Source of the DNA: Mesorhizobium sp.
GTDB lineage: Bacteria > Pseudomonadota > Alphaproteobacteria > Rhizobiales > Rhizobiaceae
DNA length: 51,134 bases
Assembly (NCBI GenBank): GCA_022833215.1
Contig: JAIPUZ010000022.1
Span: 1-51,134 of the forward strand
Reading direction: 5' to 3'
Under the pieces are notes generated by a model. It was not told the DNA's origin. It did not search any database and worked only from the letters and a program-made list of their open reading frames with translations. Positions 17,942-26,471 of the stretch are shown here, piece by piece; position 1 is the stretch's first letter; each line of letters opens with the position of its first letter. The position numbers were made by a program, and so were the translations under genes.

Positions 17942-19175
17942 GGCCACCGATCTGCTTGTAGAAGGAGGTTCCGTATTTGCCGGGCGCAATGCCGAGATGC
18001 TCGGCCAGGGTCTCGCCTATATCGGCGAAGGTGGCGCGCAGGCCCACGCTGCCGCCGGGCAACCCCGGCGCCAGTCCCATCACGGGTATGCGCTCGCGCG
18101 TATGGTCGGTTCCGCGCCAGGTGGGATCGTTGCCATGGTCGGCGGTGAGCAGGAACAGGTCGCCGGGTCTCAGCCGTGCAAGCGCTTCCGGCACGCGCCG
18201 GTCGAATGCCTCGAGCGCTGCCGCATAGCCTGCCGTATCGCGGCGATGGCCGAACTCCGTATCGAAATCGACGAAATTGGCGAAAACAAAATCGCCGTCG
18301 ACGGCTTCGTCCATCGCGTCCAGCGCCTGATCGAACATGGCCATGTTGCCTGCGGCCTTGCGCAGCTTCGTCACGCCGCGATGGGCGAAGATGTCGCCGA
18401 TCTTGCCAACCGCAAGCACGCGGCCCCCGGTTTGCGTGAGGCGGTCGAGCAGCGTCGGCTCGGGCGGTGAGACGGCATAGTCGCGCCGGTTCGGCGTGCG
18501 CCTGAAAGTGTTGATTTCGTCACCGACGAAAGGGCGGGCGATGACGCGGCCGATCTTGAGCGGATCGCAAAGGCGACGAACGACCCTGCAGAATTCGTAG
18601 AGACGTCCGAGCCCGAAATGCTCCTCGTGGGCCGCGATCTGCAAAACGGAGTCGACTGACGTGTAGCAGATCGGCTTGCCCGTCGCGATGTGCTCGGCGC
18701 CGAACCGTTCGATGATCGTCATGCCGTCCGCGTGGCAGTTGCCGAGGATGCCGGGTACCTGGCCTTGCCCGATCATGGCCTGCGTGAGGGCAGGGGGGAA
18801 CGCCGGAACGGTGTCCGGGAACCTTCCCCAGCCGAAGCGCAGCGGCAATGCCGCGATTTCCCAATGGCCCGAAGGGGTGTCCTTGCCGCTGGAAATTTCC
18901 TGCGCGGCGCCGTGGAAGGCAGATGCCAGAAGGGGCGGGCCTGCCGTTTCAAACCCGTAGCCCGTGGCCACCTGCGCGGCTTTGCCCAGTCCGAGCGAGA
19001 CCATGTGCGGCACGGTCAGGGGACCTGCCCGCAGGCCGGAGCAGTCCGCAAGACCCGAGCGGCAGGCATCGGCTATATGAGCGAAAGTGTTGGCGCCTTC
19101 ATCTCCGAATTCGGCGGCATCCGCAGCGCCGCCTATGCCGAAGGAATCCAGAACGAAGACGAATGCACGCGCCAT
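17934..19175 (-). CDS. deoB: Phosphopentomutase DeoB
   Basis: DeoB interconverts (deoxy)ribose 1-phosphate and 5-phosphate, linking nucleoside salvage to the pentose phosphate pathway. The 413-residue protein belongs to the alkaline phosphatase superfamily. Metal ligands are seen in V-L-D-S-F-G-I-G-G near the start and in A-D-H-G-N-D-P and T-D-H-T-R-E-R-I-P near the end. The phosphorylated threonine is in [10 protein letters not shown]. The ATG at 19175 is preceded by AAGG and gives the standard N-terminus; about 60 open codons upstream are not coding. No other deo gene is in the window, and the gene is coupled to mutM instead. Confidence 0.95.
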   Translation of the reverse strand: MARAFVFVLDSFGIGGAADAAEFGDEGANTFAHIADACRSGLADCSGLRAGPLTVPHMVSLGLGKAAQVATGYGFETAGPPLLASAFHGAAQEISSGKDTPSGHWEIAALPLRFGWGRFPDTVPAFPPALTQAMIGQGQVPGILGNCHADGMTIIERFGAEHIATGKPICYTSVDSVLQIAAHEEHFGLGRLYEFCRVVRRLCDPLKIGRVIARPFVGDEINTFRRTPNRRDYAVSPPEPTLLDRLTQTGGRVLAVGKIGDIFAHRGVTKLRKAAGNMAMFDQALDAMDEAVDGDFVFANFVDFDTEFGHRRDTAGYAAALEAFDRRVPEALARLRPGDLFLLTADHGNDPTWRGTDHTRERIPVMGLAPGLPGGSVGLRATFADIGETLAEHLGIAPGKYGTSFYKQIGGHA

Positions 19176-19282
19176 TGCAGCCTTGCGGTGACGATCGGGA
19201 GCCCGGCTCCACATGCGGGGGCGGATCGGGACGAACCAGCGAAACCGGCTGGCTGCCTGTCGCCAGGCCGGGACTTCGACCA

Positions 19283-19311
19283 GACATAGGCTTGCACGGA
19301 AACCTTTGCAA
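19283..19311 (-). promoter_or_regulatory. Possible promoter of deoB-mutM
   Basis: On the minus strand TTGCAA (19306-19311) and TATGTC (19283-19288) stand 17 bases apart, in the 160-base gap between tadG and deoB. This would give deoB its own promoter independent of the upstream pseudopilin genes. The match is moderate. Confidence 0.35.
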
Positions 19312-19335
19312 TCGGCAATCCGGAGCGGGTTTGTT

Positions 19336-19938
19336 TCAGCAGGTCGCGCACGCGATTTCACGCCTGATGCGCGGGCGGGCGTAATAGACCTCCTCCATCC
19401 TGAGGCCCGTGAAGATGCCCATCAGCCCGGAGGCGGCGTCTCCTTCCTTGGGCCAGAGGAGGATTGGCCAGTAGGTGAGCCTGCTTTCCACCCTGATCAG
19501 GAAACTGTCACCGGTTTTCAGCGCGGCCGGTACGGCGACCGTCGATCCGGCGCTGAGGGCCTTGGCATATTTGCCTTTGGAATCGACCGTTCCGGACCAT
19601 ACGACCTTTGGCACGGCGCCTTTTGCATCGCTGCTGATCTGTATGGCGGTAACGGTCACTTCGGGTACGGAGCGGGTATAGGGGCGCATCGTCGATTCGC
19701 TGATCTGGATGATTTCCTTCAGCGCGGTCGCCGACAGCGCATCCTGCTGGCCGACGAGGTCGGCGACCATCGAGCCGAGGCGGCTGAGGCGCCGGTTTGT
19801 CTCGATGCCCTGCACGGCCTCGACCGTCATGAAATAGAGGATCAGCAGGATGGGGGCGACGAAGGCGAACTCCACAGCCGCCATGCCATCCCGGTTGCGG
19901 ATGAATGCCGCGATCCTTGTGGTCAGTGATTTGATCAT
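19336..19938 (-). CDS. TadE/TadG-type pseudopilin, second of a pair
   Basis: The 200-residue protein has a short basic N-terminus, then R-D-G followed by M-A-A-V-E-F and a hydrophobic helix (about 19-42). This is the TadE-like class III pseudopilin signature, with cleavage by prepilin peptidase after Gly18 and the conserved Glu at +5. The rest is a predicted extracytoplasmic domain rich in beta structure. Such minor pilins are needed for assembly of the Flp pilus by the Tad machine encoded next door. It follows the other pseudopilin gene by 47 bases on the same strand. The start at 19938 places the cleavage site 18 residues in; about 50 more open upstream codons overlap the preceding gene. 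Confidence 0.85.
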   Translation of the reverse strand: MIKSLTTRIAAFIRNRDGMAAVEFAFVAPILLILYFMTVEAVQGIETNRRLSRLGSMVADLVGQQDALSATALKEIIQISESTMRPYTRSVPEVTVTAIQISSDAKGAVPKVVWSGTVDSKGKYAKALSAGSTVAVPAALKTGDSFLIRVESRLTYWPILLWPKEGDAASGLMGIFTGLRMEEVYYARPRIRREIACATC

Positions 19939-19985
19939 CCGCCGTGCCCCCGCACCAAATACCGATATCGTTCTGTCCGCACTGG

Positions 19986-20591
19986 TCAAAATGGCTCGTT
20001 CTGCCAGACGAAAGACGCGAAATGCAGCGTCTTGTCTCCCCCGATGTTGGCCAGGTATTTGCTCATGAAGTCGGTGATGACAGGCCATTTGTAGAAGACC
20101 CGGAGCATGTTCCTCGACATGGTCGGCCCCGGTTCGATGGCGAAGTCCTTCTCCGCGATGTTGCCGGGCGTCAGGACGACCTTGTCACCCTGAATGATGA
20201 AGCCGTACTGGGTGGCGTCGGAGAACTTGTCGAAATTGCGAAGGTCGATCAGAAGACCGGGGCAGCCCTTGCTGACGATGATTTCCAGACGGCCGCAGAT
20301 TTGCGCGGTGATGTTGTCTCTGAGCTCGTTTTGCTCGGCCGTGGTGTTGGCAGCCTTGAGCTGCCCGGTGCGGAACTGGCGCGCAACGTCGTCGGCGGCA
20401 TTTGTCAGCACCGTCTGCGCGGCAAACGATATGCAGCTTTCCAGTATTGCGAATGTCAGCAGCGCGAAAGGCAGGATGAGCATGGAGAACTCGATCGCCA
20501 CGCTGCCCTTGGTGTCGCGCCGGAATTTTGCGAGAAAACCCGGGCGCCGGTGCTTGCCGCCCGTGTTGCAACCGTTGGAAGTGTTTTCCAT
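19986..20591 (-). CDS. TadE/TadG-type pseudopilin, first of a pair
   Basis: This 201-residue protein has a basic N-terminal region, the motif T-K-G followed by S-V-A-I-E-F, and a hydrophobic helix from about 30 to 55. Prepilin peptidase (cpaA, nearby) should cut after Gly29; Glu at +5 is present. Two cysteines lie in the mature domain around C-G-R and K-G-C-P, and one in the helix. It is a minor pilin of the Tad system, probably exported to the inner membrane and periplasm. It is likely transcribed with the following pseudopilin gene. Which of the two is TadE and which TadG is not settled by sequence length alone, as both are about 200 residues and neither has the long von Willebrand-type domain of some TadG proteins. 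Confidence 0.85.
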   Translation of the reverse strand: MENTSNGCNTGGKHRRPGFLAKFRRDTKGSVAIEFSMLILPFALLTFAILESCISFAAQTVLTNAADDVARQFRTGQLKAANTTAEQNELRDNITAQICGRLEIIVSKGCPGLLIDLRNFDKFSDATQYGFIIQGDKVVLTPGNIAEKDFAIEPGPTMSRNMLRVFYKWPVITDFMSKYLANIGGDKTLHFASFVWQNEPF

Positions 20592-20733
20592 GTTCGTCCT
20601 GCCACCCTTGCCAGTTGGCCGGACTATAGATGCAAGCCGTTGAGGTCCGGTTTGAACGGCTGCTAAATTGCAGGCACGCGCATTAAGCCTGCGTCAACCA
20701 TGGATTTTCGCTTCCAGGATGAAGCGGCCGCGG

Positions 20734-21198
20734 TCAGTTTCCGCTGATCTCACTGTCGGATACCCGCTCCGCCTGGCTCTTGAAGGAGGTTTCGCAGTAA
20801 GGCGTGCAGGAGAGGGTCTGGACGTCGGAGCGACGGTAGATGCGCACGGTGGAGGCCGTCTGGCGAACCACGGTGACCTGCTCGTCCATGATGGGCGCTC
20901 CCTCCCTGTCGAGGACAACAAGGTTGGTCACGCCGAACCCCCGGCCTGTAAGAACGAGCGTGGTGGCATCCTGAACGGATGCATCGGCGATGGATGAGTT
21001 GCCGACAACGATGGTGTCGGCCGGACGCGGCAGCTTGACGATCCGCGCCTGATTCATAACCACCTCAATGCCGGTTTCCACGGCCGGAGCGGCGTTCGCC
21101 TGCGGCTGAACGGGATCGACCTCGGTTGCCATGGCCGGAAAGCATGCGGCAGCCAGCAATGAGCCCGCAATCAAAATCGGTCTCGACACGGACATCAT
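20734..21198 (-). CDS. Pilus assembly protein N-terminal (secretin N-domain) protein
   Basis: This exported protein of 154 residues has a Sec signal peptide (residues 5-24, cut near A-M-A-T). It then carries one domain that resembles the N-terminal domain of the CpaC secretin encoded 2 kb away: compare I-V-K-L-P-R-P-A-D-T-I-V-V-G-N here with I-V-I-D-L-P-R-D-A-Y-D-I-L-V-A-N in CpaC. The C-terminal tail has a close cysteine pair (S-C-T-P-Y-C). It has no secretin pore domain. It is probably a periplasmic partner of the Tad outer membrane channel. Two ATGs lie side by side at 21198 and 21195, with GGGAGAA upstream. The gene is divergent from cpaA and lies upstream of the pseudopilin pair. Confidence 0.78.
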   Translation of the reverse strand: MMSVSRPILIAGSLLAAACFPAMATEVDPVQPQANAAPAVETGIEVVMNQARIVKLPRPADTIVVGNSSIADASVQDATTLVLTGRGFGVTNLVVLDREGAPIMDEQVTVVRQTASTVRIYRRSDVQTLSCTPYCETSFKSQAERVSDSEISGN

Positions 21199-21353
21199 GA
21201 GTTCTCCCGCTCCGCCAGAGTGCTCAACGGAATATGAACGTGAGTGGTGAACCAACGGTTAAGCCCCCGGCAGCAGGAGAAATGCGCGCGATCACCGATC
21301 CTTAACGCCATGCGTGTAGGCTCCGGAAGTCGTTCACATCCGGTGTCCTGTCT

Positions 21354-21872
21354 ATGCTTGAAGCGCTGATTTTCGTTGTGTTCCCGTTCTGCATGGTCTT
21401 TGCAGCCGTTTCGGACGTGCTGTCGATGACGATCGCCAACAAGGTATCGCTGCTTCTGGTGGCGAGCTTCATGGCCATTGCACCGCTGACCGGCATGGAC
21501 TGGAGCGTGTATGGCATGCATCTGGCTGCCGGCGCGCTGGTGCTGGCGGCAACCTTCGTCCTGTTCGCCATCGGCGGCATGGGCGGCGGCGACGCCAAGC
21601 TGATGGCGGCGACGGCGGTCTGGATGGGGTTCGGGCCGGTGCTGCTGGAATATCTGCTCTATGCATCCTTCATTGGCGGAATGCTGACGCTGGCAACGCT
21701 CTTCTACCGGAAGTCGATATTCGCCGATCTCACCCGTCACAATATGTTCCTGCGCCATTTCGCGGATTCGAAGGTGGGTATTCCTTACGGGGTTGCCCTT
21801 GGGTTCGCCGGGCTGGCGATCTATCCGAAGACCGCACTGGTCGGCTGGGCGCTGGCGCGGCTTGCGGCCTGA
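21354..21872 (+). CDS. cpaA: Prepilin peptidase CpaA/TadV
   Basis: CpaA is the inner membrane aspartic protease that trims the leader from Flp pilin and the TadE/TadG pseudopilins. The 172-residue protein is almost wholly hydrophobic with about five or six membrane helices. Both catalytic aspartates are visible: Asp21 in V-S-D-V-L-S-M and Asp80 in the GxGD motif (G-G-G-D-A-K-L). It lacks the N-terminal methylase domain of PilD, as usual for the Tad type. It is followed by a strong terminator, so it is transcribed separately from cpaB onwards. Confidence 0.93.
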   Translation: MLEALIFVVFPFCMVFAAVSDVLSMTIANKVSLLLVASFMAIAPLTGMDWSVYGMHLAAGALVLAATFVLFAIGGMGGGDAKLMAATAVWMGFGPVLLEYLLYASFIGGMLTLATLFYRKSIFADLTRHNMFLRHFADSKVGIPYGVALGFAGLAIYPKTALVGWALARLAA

Positions 21873-21904
21873 CATCCGCACATCTACCTGAACCGCCTTT
21901 CGGG

Positions 21905-21936
21905 TACGCCGCACGAGCTGTGCGGCGTATTTTTTT
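21905..21936 (+). terminator. Intrinsic terminator of cpaA
   Basis: A perfect 10-bp stem (21905-21914 with 21920-21929) with a five-base loop is followed by seven T's. It lies 33 bases after the cpaA stop and isolates cpaA from the cpaB operon. Confidence 0.93.
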
Positions 21937-21962
21937 ACCCCATGTGGGGCAATAACCTTGTG

Positions 21963-22000
21963 TTAAGCAAATTTGTAAGCACGGCATTAACCATAATTTG
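21963..22000 (+). promoter_or_regulatory. AT-rich control region of the cpaB operon with a CtrA-like half-site
   Basis: TTAACCAT at 21987-21994 equals the half-site known for the cell-cycle regulator CtrA in alphaproteobacteria, and another TTAA lies at 21963-21966. The pair CAAATT (21968-21973) and AATTTG (21995-22000) forms an interrupted dyad. The spacing of the two TTAA elements is 20 bases, not the classical seven, so the site is only a candidate. It lies 70-100 bases upstream of cpaB. Confidence 0.35.
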
Positions 22001-22062
22001 AGGATTGCCGCTGCAATGTCCGGCCTGGGTTGATGGTTTGCCAGGGGCTAGGGGTTGGACAT

Positions 22063-22875
22063 ATGCCTGCATCCCGACTGATAATTCTGGGCGTTGCGGT
22101 CGCTGCCGCAGGTGGCGCGGGCTATGTCGCCAAGAATATGGTGGTTCCGCCACCGGCCGAGGTCGTGGTCCAGCCGGGACCGCAGGAGCCTGCTGTCCGG
22201 ATGGTGGACGTGGCCATCGTGTCGGGCGACGTGCCGATCGGCGCTCCGCTCGGTTCCAATGTCAAATGGACTCCCTGGCCCGCGGACGCGGTCAACCAGC
22301 ATTTCATCACGCGTGACAACGAGCCCGATGCGGTCGAGAAGCTGAAAGGCTCGGTGACCCGCATGGCCATGTACAGCGGCGAACCGGTGCGGCGCGCCAA
22401 GCTGATCGACGAGGGCCAGAGCTTCATGTCCTCGATCCTGCCCTCGGGCAGCCGCGCGGTGGCGACGTCCATCGCGGCGGACACATCCGCCGGCGGCTTC
22501 ATCCTGCCCAACGATTTCGTCGATGTGATCATGACCCGTCGCAGCGACACCGGCGGCAGCAGCGGTTTCACGACCGAAACCATCCTTCAGAATATCCGCG
22601 TTCTCGCCATCGACCAGACCATCCAGGAGGACGAGGAGGGAAAGAAAACGCGGGTCGGCCAGACCGCGACGCTGGAACTGACGCCGCAGCAGGCCGAAAT
22701 CATCACCGTTGCCCAGCAGATGGCCGACCGCCTCACGCTGGCGCTGCGCTCGATCAAGGATACGCAGGAAACAGGTCTGGACGAGGCCGACTATCTGGTC
22801 AGCGGCGCCGGCCGTCGAGGCACGGTGCGTCTCATAAAGTCCGGAGAAGTTTCCGAAGTGGGGGCAAGGAAATGA
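22063..22875 (+). CDS. cpaB: Flp pilus assembly protein CpaB (RcpC family)
   Basis: CpaB is a membrane-anchored periplasmic protein of the Tad secretion system that probably links inner and outer membrane parts. The 270-residue protein has one N-terminal membrane segment (about residues 5-23), a Pro/Val-rich spacer, and the SAF-like domain with P-I-G-A-P-L, F-I-T-R and G-E-P-V-R-R-A-K-L. The RcpC domain follows, with S-R-A-V-A-T-S-I and P-N-D-F-V-D-V-I-M-T-R. The ATG at 22063 gives a normal N-terminus; an in-frame TTG at 22030 is less likely. It is the first gene of the cpaBCDEF-tadBC operon and overlaps cpaC by four bases (ATGA). Confidence 0.92.
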   Translation: MPASRLIILGVAVAAAGGAGYVAKNMVVPPPAEVVVQPGPQEPAVRMVDVAIVSGDVPIGAPLGSNVKWTPWPADAVNQHFITRDNEPDAVEKLKGSVTRMAMYSGEPVRRAKLIDEGQSFMSSILPSGSRAVATSIAADTSAGGFILPNDFVDVIMTRRSDTGGSSGFTTETILQNIRVLAIDQTIQEDEEGKKTRVGQTATLELTPQQAEIITVAQQMADRLTLALRSIKDTQETGLDEADYLVSGAGRRGTVRLIKSGEVSEVGARK

Positions 22876-24431
22876 GGTCTTTTGCAAAACTTCCTGCCGC
22901 TTTCGCCGCAGCGGCCGCACTGGTTGCCGCTGCCGGCCCGCTCGGCCTCGCGACGGCCGATGCCGCCAGCACCGTGCGTGCCACCGCCGCCAGCCAGCGC
23001 ATCAAGCTTGGCCTCAACAAATCGATCGTTATCGACCTGCCGCGCGATGCCTACGACATTCTCGTGGCGAATCCCGGCGTCGCCGATGCGGTCACGCGCA
23101 CATCGAGGCGCATCTACTTTTTCGGAAAGTCGGTCGGCGAGACCAACATCTTCGTGTTCGGACCCAATGGCGAGCAGATCGCGAGCTTCGATCTTTCCGT
23201 GGAACGCGACGTTGCCGGCATCGAGGATTATCTCAGGCGCTTCATCCCGAACTCCGACATCAAGGTCGAACTGGTCAACGACAACGTGGTGCTGACCGGC
23301 ACGGTCGAGACGCCTCTCGATGCCAAGCGCGCCGAGCAGCTTGCCGGCGCTTTCGTGCGGGGCGGCGAGGCGACCACGGGCCAGTACTCCCAGACGGCCG
23401 CGGGTGGTTCGTCGAATTCGGGTGTCGCCATCAACAATCCTGACCGCTCGCGTCGAACCAGCGAGATCATCAATATGCTCGAGATCCTGGGCGAGGATCA
23501 GGTGACGCTGAAGGTGACCGTCGCCGAGGTGAACCGCTCGGTGATGAAACAGCTTGGCGTGAACCTCGTTGCGGGGGGCGACTCGAACGGCATCAGCTGG
23601 GGCACCGTCAGCAAGCCCATCTACGGGCTTGGCAAGCCCCTTGCGCAATCCGGCGGGGGAATGACGAGCGGCCTGCTGGAGGGTTATCTCAACAGCATGG
23701 AACAGGCCGGCGTGATGAAGACGCTCGCCGAACCTACGCTGACCGCGGTTTCGGGAGAACGAGCTACCTTCCGCGTCGGCGGTGAATTCAATCTTGTCAA
23801 CGGCCAGTCGGTCTCGCCGCCCAGCCCGGCGCGCGACAGCAATGGTGACGGGGTGATCGATGAGCCCGCCACCTACGGCGGCGTGACCTACGAGGTCCAG
23901 AAGATAGAATATGGCATCGGGCTGGAGTTCCGGCCGGTGGTTCTGTCTGCCGGGCGCATCAGCCTGAAGGTGCGCACCTCCGTTTCCGAGCCGACGATGG
24001 AGGGGTCCATCGGACTGACTGCGGATCCGTTGATGCTGCAGGGTTCGAACATGTTGTCCATCCGCAAGCGCCTGGCCGACACCACGGTGGAACTGCCTTC
24101 GGGCGGATCGATGATGATCGCCGGGTTGGTGCGCGACGACGTTCGCCAGGCGGTGAACGGCCTTCCGGGCCTTTCCAAGCTGCCGGTTCTGGGCACGCTG
24201 TTCCGCAGCCGCGATTTCGTGCGCAACGAGACCGAACTGGTCATCATCATCACGCCCTATCTGTCGAAGCCGGTGGCGCGCAATCAGCTGGCCAAGCCGG
24301 ATGACAATTTCAATGCCGCAAGCGACGGCGCCGCCATGTTCCTTGGCCGCGTGAACCGTGTCTACGGCACCATGAAAACCGACAAGCCTGCCGGTCGCTA
24401 TCACGGCATGGTCGGCTTTATCTACAAGTGA
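22872..24431 (+). CDS. cpaC: Outer membrane secretin CpaC (RcpA)
   Basis: CpaC forms the outer membrane ring through which the Flp pilus passes. The 519-residue protein has a signal peptide (to about residue 31), a pilus-assembly N-domain (I-V-I-D-L-P-R-D and G-E-T-N-I-F-V-F) and a BON-like segment (V-V-L-T-G-T-V). The secretin domain has V-T-L-K-V-T-V-A-E-V-N-R and, near the end, A-G-L-V-R-D-D-V and L-P-V-L-G-T-L-F-R-S. I-I-I-T-P-Y-L marks the last beta strands. It overlaps the end of cpaB by four bases, which points to translational coupling. Confidence 0.95.
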   Translation: MRSFAKLPAAFAAAAALVAAAGPLGLATADAASTVRATAASQRIKLGLNKSIVIDLPRDAYDILVANPGVADAVTRTSRRIYFFGKSVGETNIFVFGPNGEQIASFDLSVERDVAGIEDYLRRFIPNSDIKVELVNDNVVLTGTVETPLDAKRAEQLAGAFVRGGEATTGQYSQTAAGGSSNSGVAINNPDRSRRTSEIINMLEILGEDQVTLKVTVAEVNRSVMKQLGVNLVAGGDSNGISWGTVSKPIYGLGKPLAQSGGGMTSGLLEGYLNSMEQAGVMKTLAEPTLTAVSGERATFRVGGEFNLVNGQSVSPPSPARDSNGDGVIDEPATYGGVTYEVQKIEYGIGLEFRPVVLSAGRISLKVRTSVSEPTMEGSIGLTADPLMLQGSNMLSIRKRLADTTVELPSGGSMMIAGLVRDDVRQAVNGLPGLSKLPVLGTLFRSRDFVRNETELVIIITPYLSKPVARNQLAKPDDNFNAASDGAAMFLGRVNRVYGTMKTDKPAGRYHGMVGFIYK

Positions 24432-24445
24432 GCGGGGAAACGGGC

Positions 24446-25129
24446 ATGTCGAGCGCAATGTTCAGGACAAGAGCAACCGTCGCGGTGCTGGCCGTGGCCG
24501 CCGCCGCGCTGCTGGCCGGATGCGCCAATCGTGACAGCGTTGTCGTCGGGTCCATCCCCGACGACTATCGCACCAACCATCCCATCGTCATCACCGAGAA
24601 GGACAAGACGCTGGACCTGCCGGTTGCGGCGTCGGCGCAGGGCGTCTCGAAGATGCAGCGCCAGGCCCTGGCCGGTTTCCTCGACGGCTACGATACGGGT
24701 GAGGCTCCGGTGCTGACCATCGCGGCGCCTTACGGGTCCGCCAACGAACGGGCGGCCGGAAAGGTCGCGCGGGAATTTGCCCGCCTGGCAGCGGCCAGCG
24801 GCGTGCGCCCCGATCGTATTGCCATGGCGCACTATCAGGCGTCGCCTGACGAGATGACCGCGCCGATCCGGCTCGTCTACAGCTCGATCCAGGCGCAGAC
24901 CGGCAAGTGCGGGCGCTGGCCGAAGGACGTTCTGGATACGACCGACAACAAGCACTACGCCAATTTCGGCTGTTCATACCAGAACAATCTGGCTGCCCAG
25001 ATCGCCAATCCCGCCGATCTCATGGGGCCGCGCCAGCAGACTTCCATCGACGCATCGAACCGGAAAACGGTCATCGACAGATACCGCTCTTCCGGAAACG
25101 GCAGCACTGCGGGTGAAGTGAACTATTGA
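24446..25129 (+). CDS. cpaD: Pilus assembly lipoprotein CpaD
   Basis: CpaD is an outer membrane or periplasmic lipoprotein of the Tad system that helps CpaC. The 227-residue protein has a lipobox L-L-A-G-C with Cys26 as the lipidated residue. The CpaD domain includes D-D-Y-R-T-N-H-P-I, then T-G-K-C-G-R-W-P and N-F-G-C-S-Y-Q-N-N-L-A-A-Q-I-A-N-P-A-D-L, the family's most conserved part, with a likely disulfide between the two cysteines. I chose the ATG at 24446, preceded by GGGGAAA; a GTG at 24428 overlapping the cpaC stop as GTGA is a real alternative. Confidence 0.92.
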   Translation: MSSAMFRTRATVAVLAVAAAALLAGCANRDSVVVGSIPDDYRTNHPIVITEKDKTLDLPVAASAQGVSKMQRQALAGFLDGYDTGEAPVLTIAAPYGSANERAAGKVAREFARLAAASGVRPDRIAMAHYQASPDEMTAPIRLVYSSIQAQTGKCGRWPKDVLDTTDNKHYANFGCSYQNNLAAQIANPADLMGPRQQTSIDASNRKTVIDRYRSSGNGSTAGEVNY

Positions 25130-25158
25130 CGAATACGGCCTGTCCGGGGGCAAGCAGC

Positions 25159-26439
25159 ATGACAAATCTGGCTTATGACCATGACATCGGGGCGGAGCGC
25201 GGCGACCAGCACGACATGGCCGCCATGCAGGCATTGCGGCCCATACCGCGCATTTCCATTCAGGCTTTCTGCGAAAGCGAGGGCGTGTCCGCGCCTGTCC
25301 AGCGTGCCGGCGAGGATCGCCGCATGTCGAAGGCGCATCTCAAGGTGCATATGGGTGGCATTTCCACGGCCATCGATTTCTACCAGACGGCGCCGACCCC
25401 CAACCTGATCATCCTGGAATCGCGCAGCGAGCCGGGAGAGCTTCTGGAGCAGCTGGCGCAGCTTGCCGAGCATTGCGATCCCAGCACCAAGGTTGTGGTC
25501 ATCGGTCATTACAACGATGTCGGCCTTTATCGGGAGCTGATCCGCAACGGCATTTCCGAATATGTCGTCGCACCGGTGTCGATGGCCGATATCGTCAGTG
25601 TCATCGCAACCATCTTCGTTGACCCCGACGCCGATCCGATCGGCCGTTCGATCGCCTTCATAGGTGCGAAAGGCGGAACGGGTTCCTCCACAATCGCGCA
25701 CAATGTCGGCTGGGCGATCTCATCGCTGTTCAGGTCGGAAGTCGTGGTCGCGGACCTCGATCTGGCGTTCGGAACCGCCAACATCAATTTCGATCAGGAT
25801 CCGGCTCAAGGCATCGCGGAGGCGGTATTCTCGCCAGAGCGCGTCGACGAGGTCTATCTCGACCGGCTGCTGGCGCAATGCGCCGAAAACCTTTCGCTCC
25901 TTGCGGCGCCCTCGACACTCGAGCGCACCTACGATTTCGAGCCGGACGCCTTTGCGCAGGTCATCGACACGGCGCAGCGCACGGCGCCCGTTCTGGTGCT
26001 CGACGTTCCCCATCTGTGGAGCGGCTGGAGCAGGAATACCCTCATGCATGCCGACGAGGTGGTGATCACCGCGACGCCGGAGCTTGCCAATCTGCGCAAC
26101 ACCAAGAACCTGATGGACATGCTGAAGCGCCTGCGGCCCAACGATCCGCCGCCGAAGCTGATCCTCAACCAGTGCGGCGTGCAGAAGCGGCCGGAGATTT
26201 CGCCGCAGGATTTCGCCGAGCCGCTCGATATCGAGCCGATGGCGGTGATCCCGTTCGATCCGCAACTTTTCGGCAATGCCGCCAACAATGGCCGCATGCT
26301 GGGCGAGATGGATGCCAAGAGCCCGATCGTGGCCACGATCAGCGAGATCGCTCATGTGCTGACCGGTCGGGCGGAGATCAAGGTCCGCAAGAAGCCCGGC
26401 CTCGGCTCGATCATCGAAAAGCTCAGACGCGCGAAGTGA
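25159..26439 (+). CDS. cpaE: Pilus assembly ATPase-like protein CpaE (TadZ)
   Basis: CpaE/TadZ is a MinD/ParA relative that places the Tad machine at the cell pole. The 426-residue protein has an N-terminal receiver-like domain (about 60-155) without an obvious phospho-acceptor pocket, and a C-terminal SIMIBI ATPase domain. The P-loop reads K-G-G-T-G-S-S-T at 171-178: the signature lysine of the deviant Walker A motif is kept, but the second lysine is replaced by serine, as in many TadZ proteins. Walker-type A-D-L-D-L-A-F-G and later L-V-L-D-V-P follow. The ATG at 25159 has a GGGGG stretch upstream; an earlier TTG overlaps the cpaD stop and is less likely. Confidence 0.93.
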   Translation: MTNLAYDHDIGAERGDQHDMAAMQALRPIPRISIQAFCESEGVSAPVQRAGEDRRMSKAHLKVHMGGISTAIDFYQTAPTPNLIILESRSEPGELLEQLAQLAEHCDPSTKVVVIGHYNDVGLYRELIRNGISEYVVAPVSMADIVSVIATIFVDPDADPIGRSIAFIGAKGGTGSSTIAHNVGWAISSLFRSEVVVADLDLAFGTANINFDQDPAQGIAEAVFSPERVDEVYLDRLLAQCAENLSLLAAPSTLERTYDFEPDAFAQVIDTAQRTAPVLVLDVPHLWSGWSRNTLMHADEVVITATPELANLRNTKNLMDMLKRLRPNDPPPKLILNQCGVQKRPEISPQDFAEPLDIEPMAVIPFDPQLFGNAANNGRMLGEMDAKSPIVATISEIAHVLTGRAEIKVRKKPGLGSIIEKLRRAK

Positions 26440-26471
26440 CGACGCACGCGGGAGCGCAAAGGTAGACGATT

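Noticed and set aside
22791-24458. Open frame of 555 codons on the minus strand
   Set aside because: Antisense to the secretin cpaC, with His/Arg/Gln-rich composition typical of a shadow frame.
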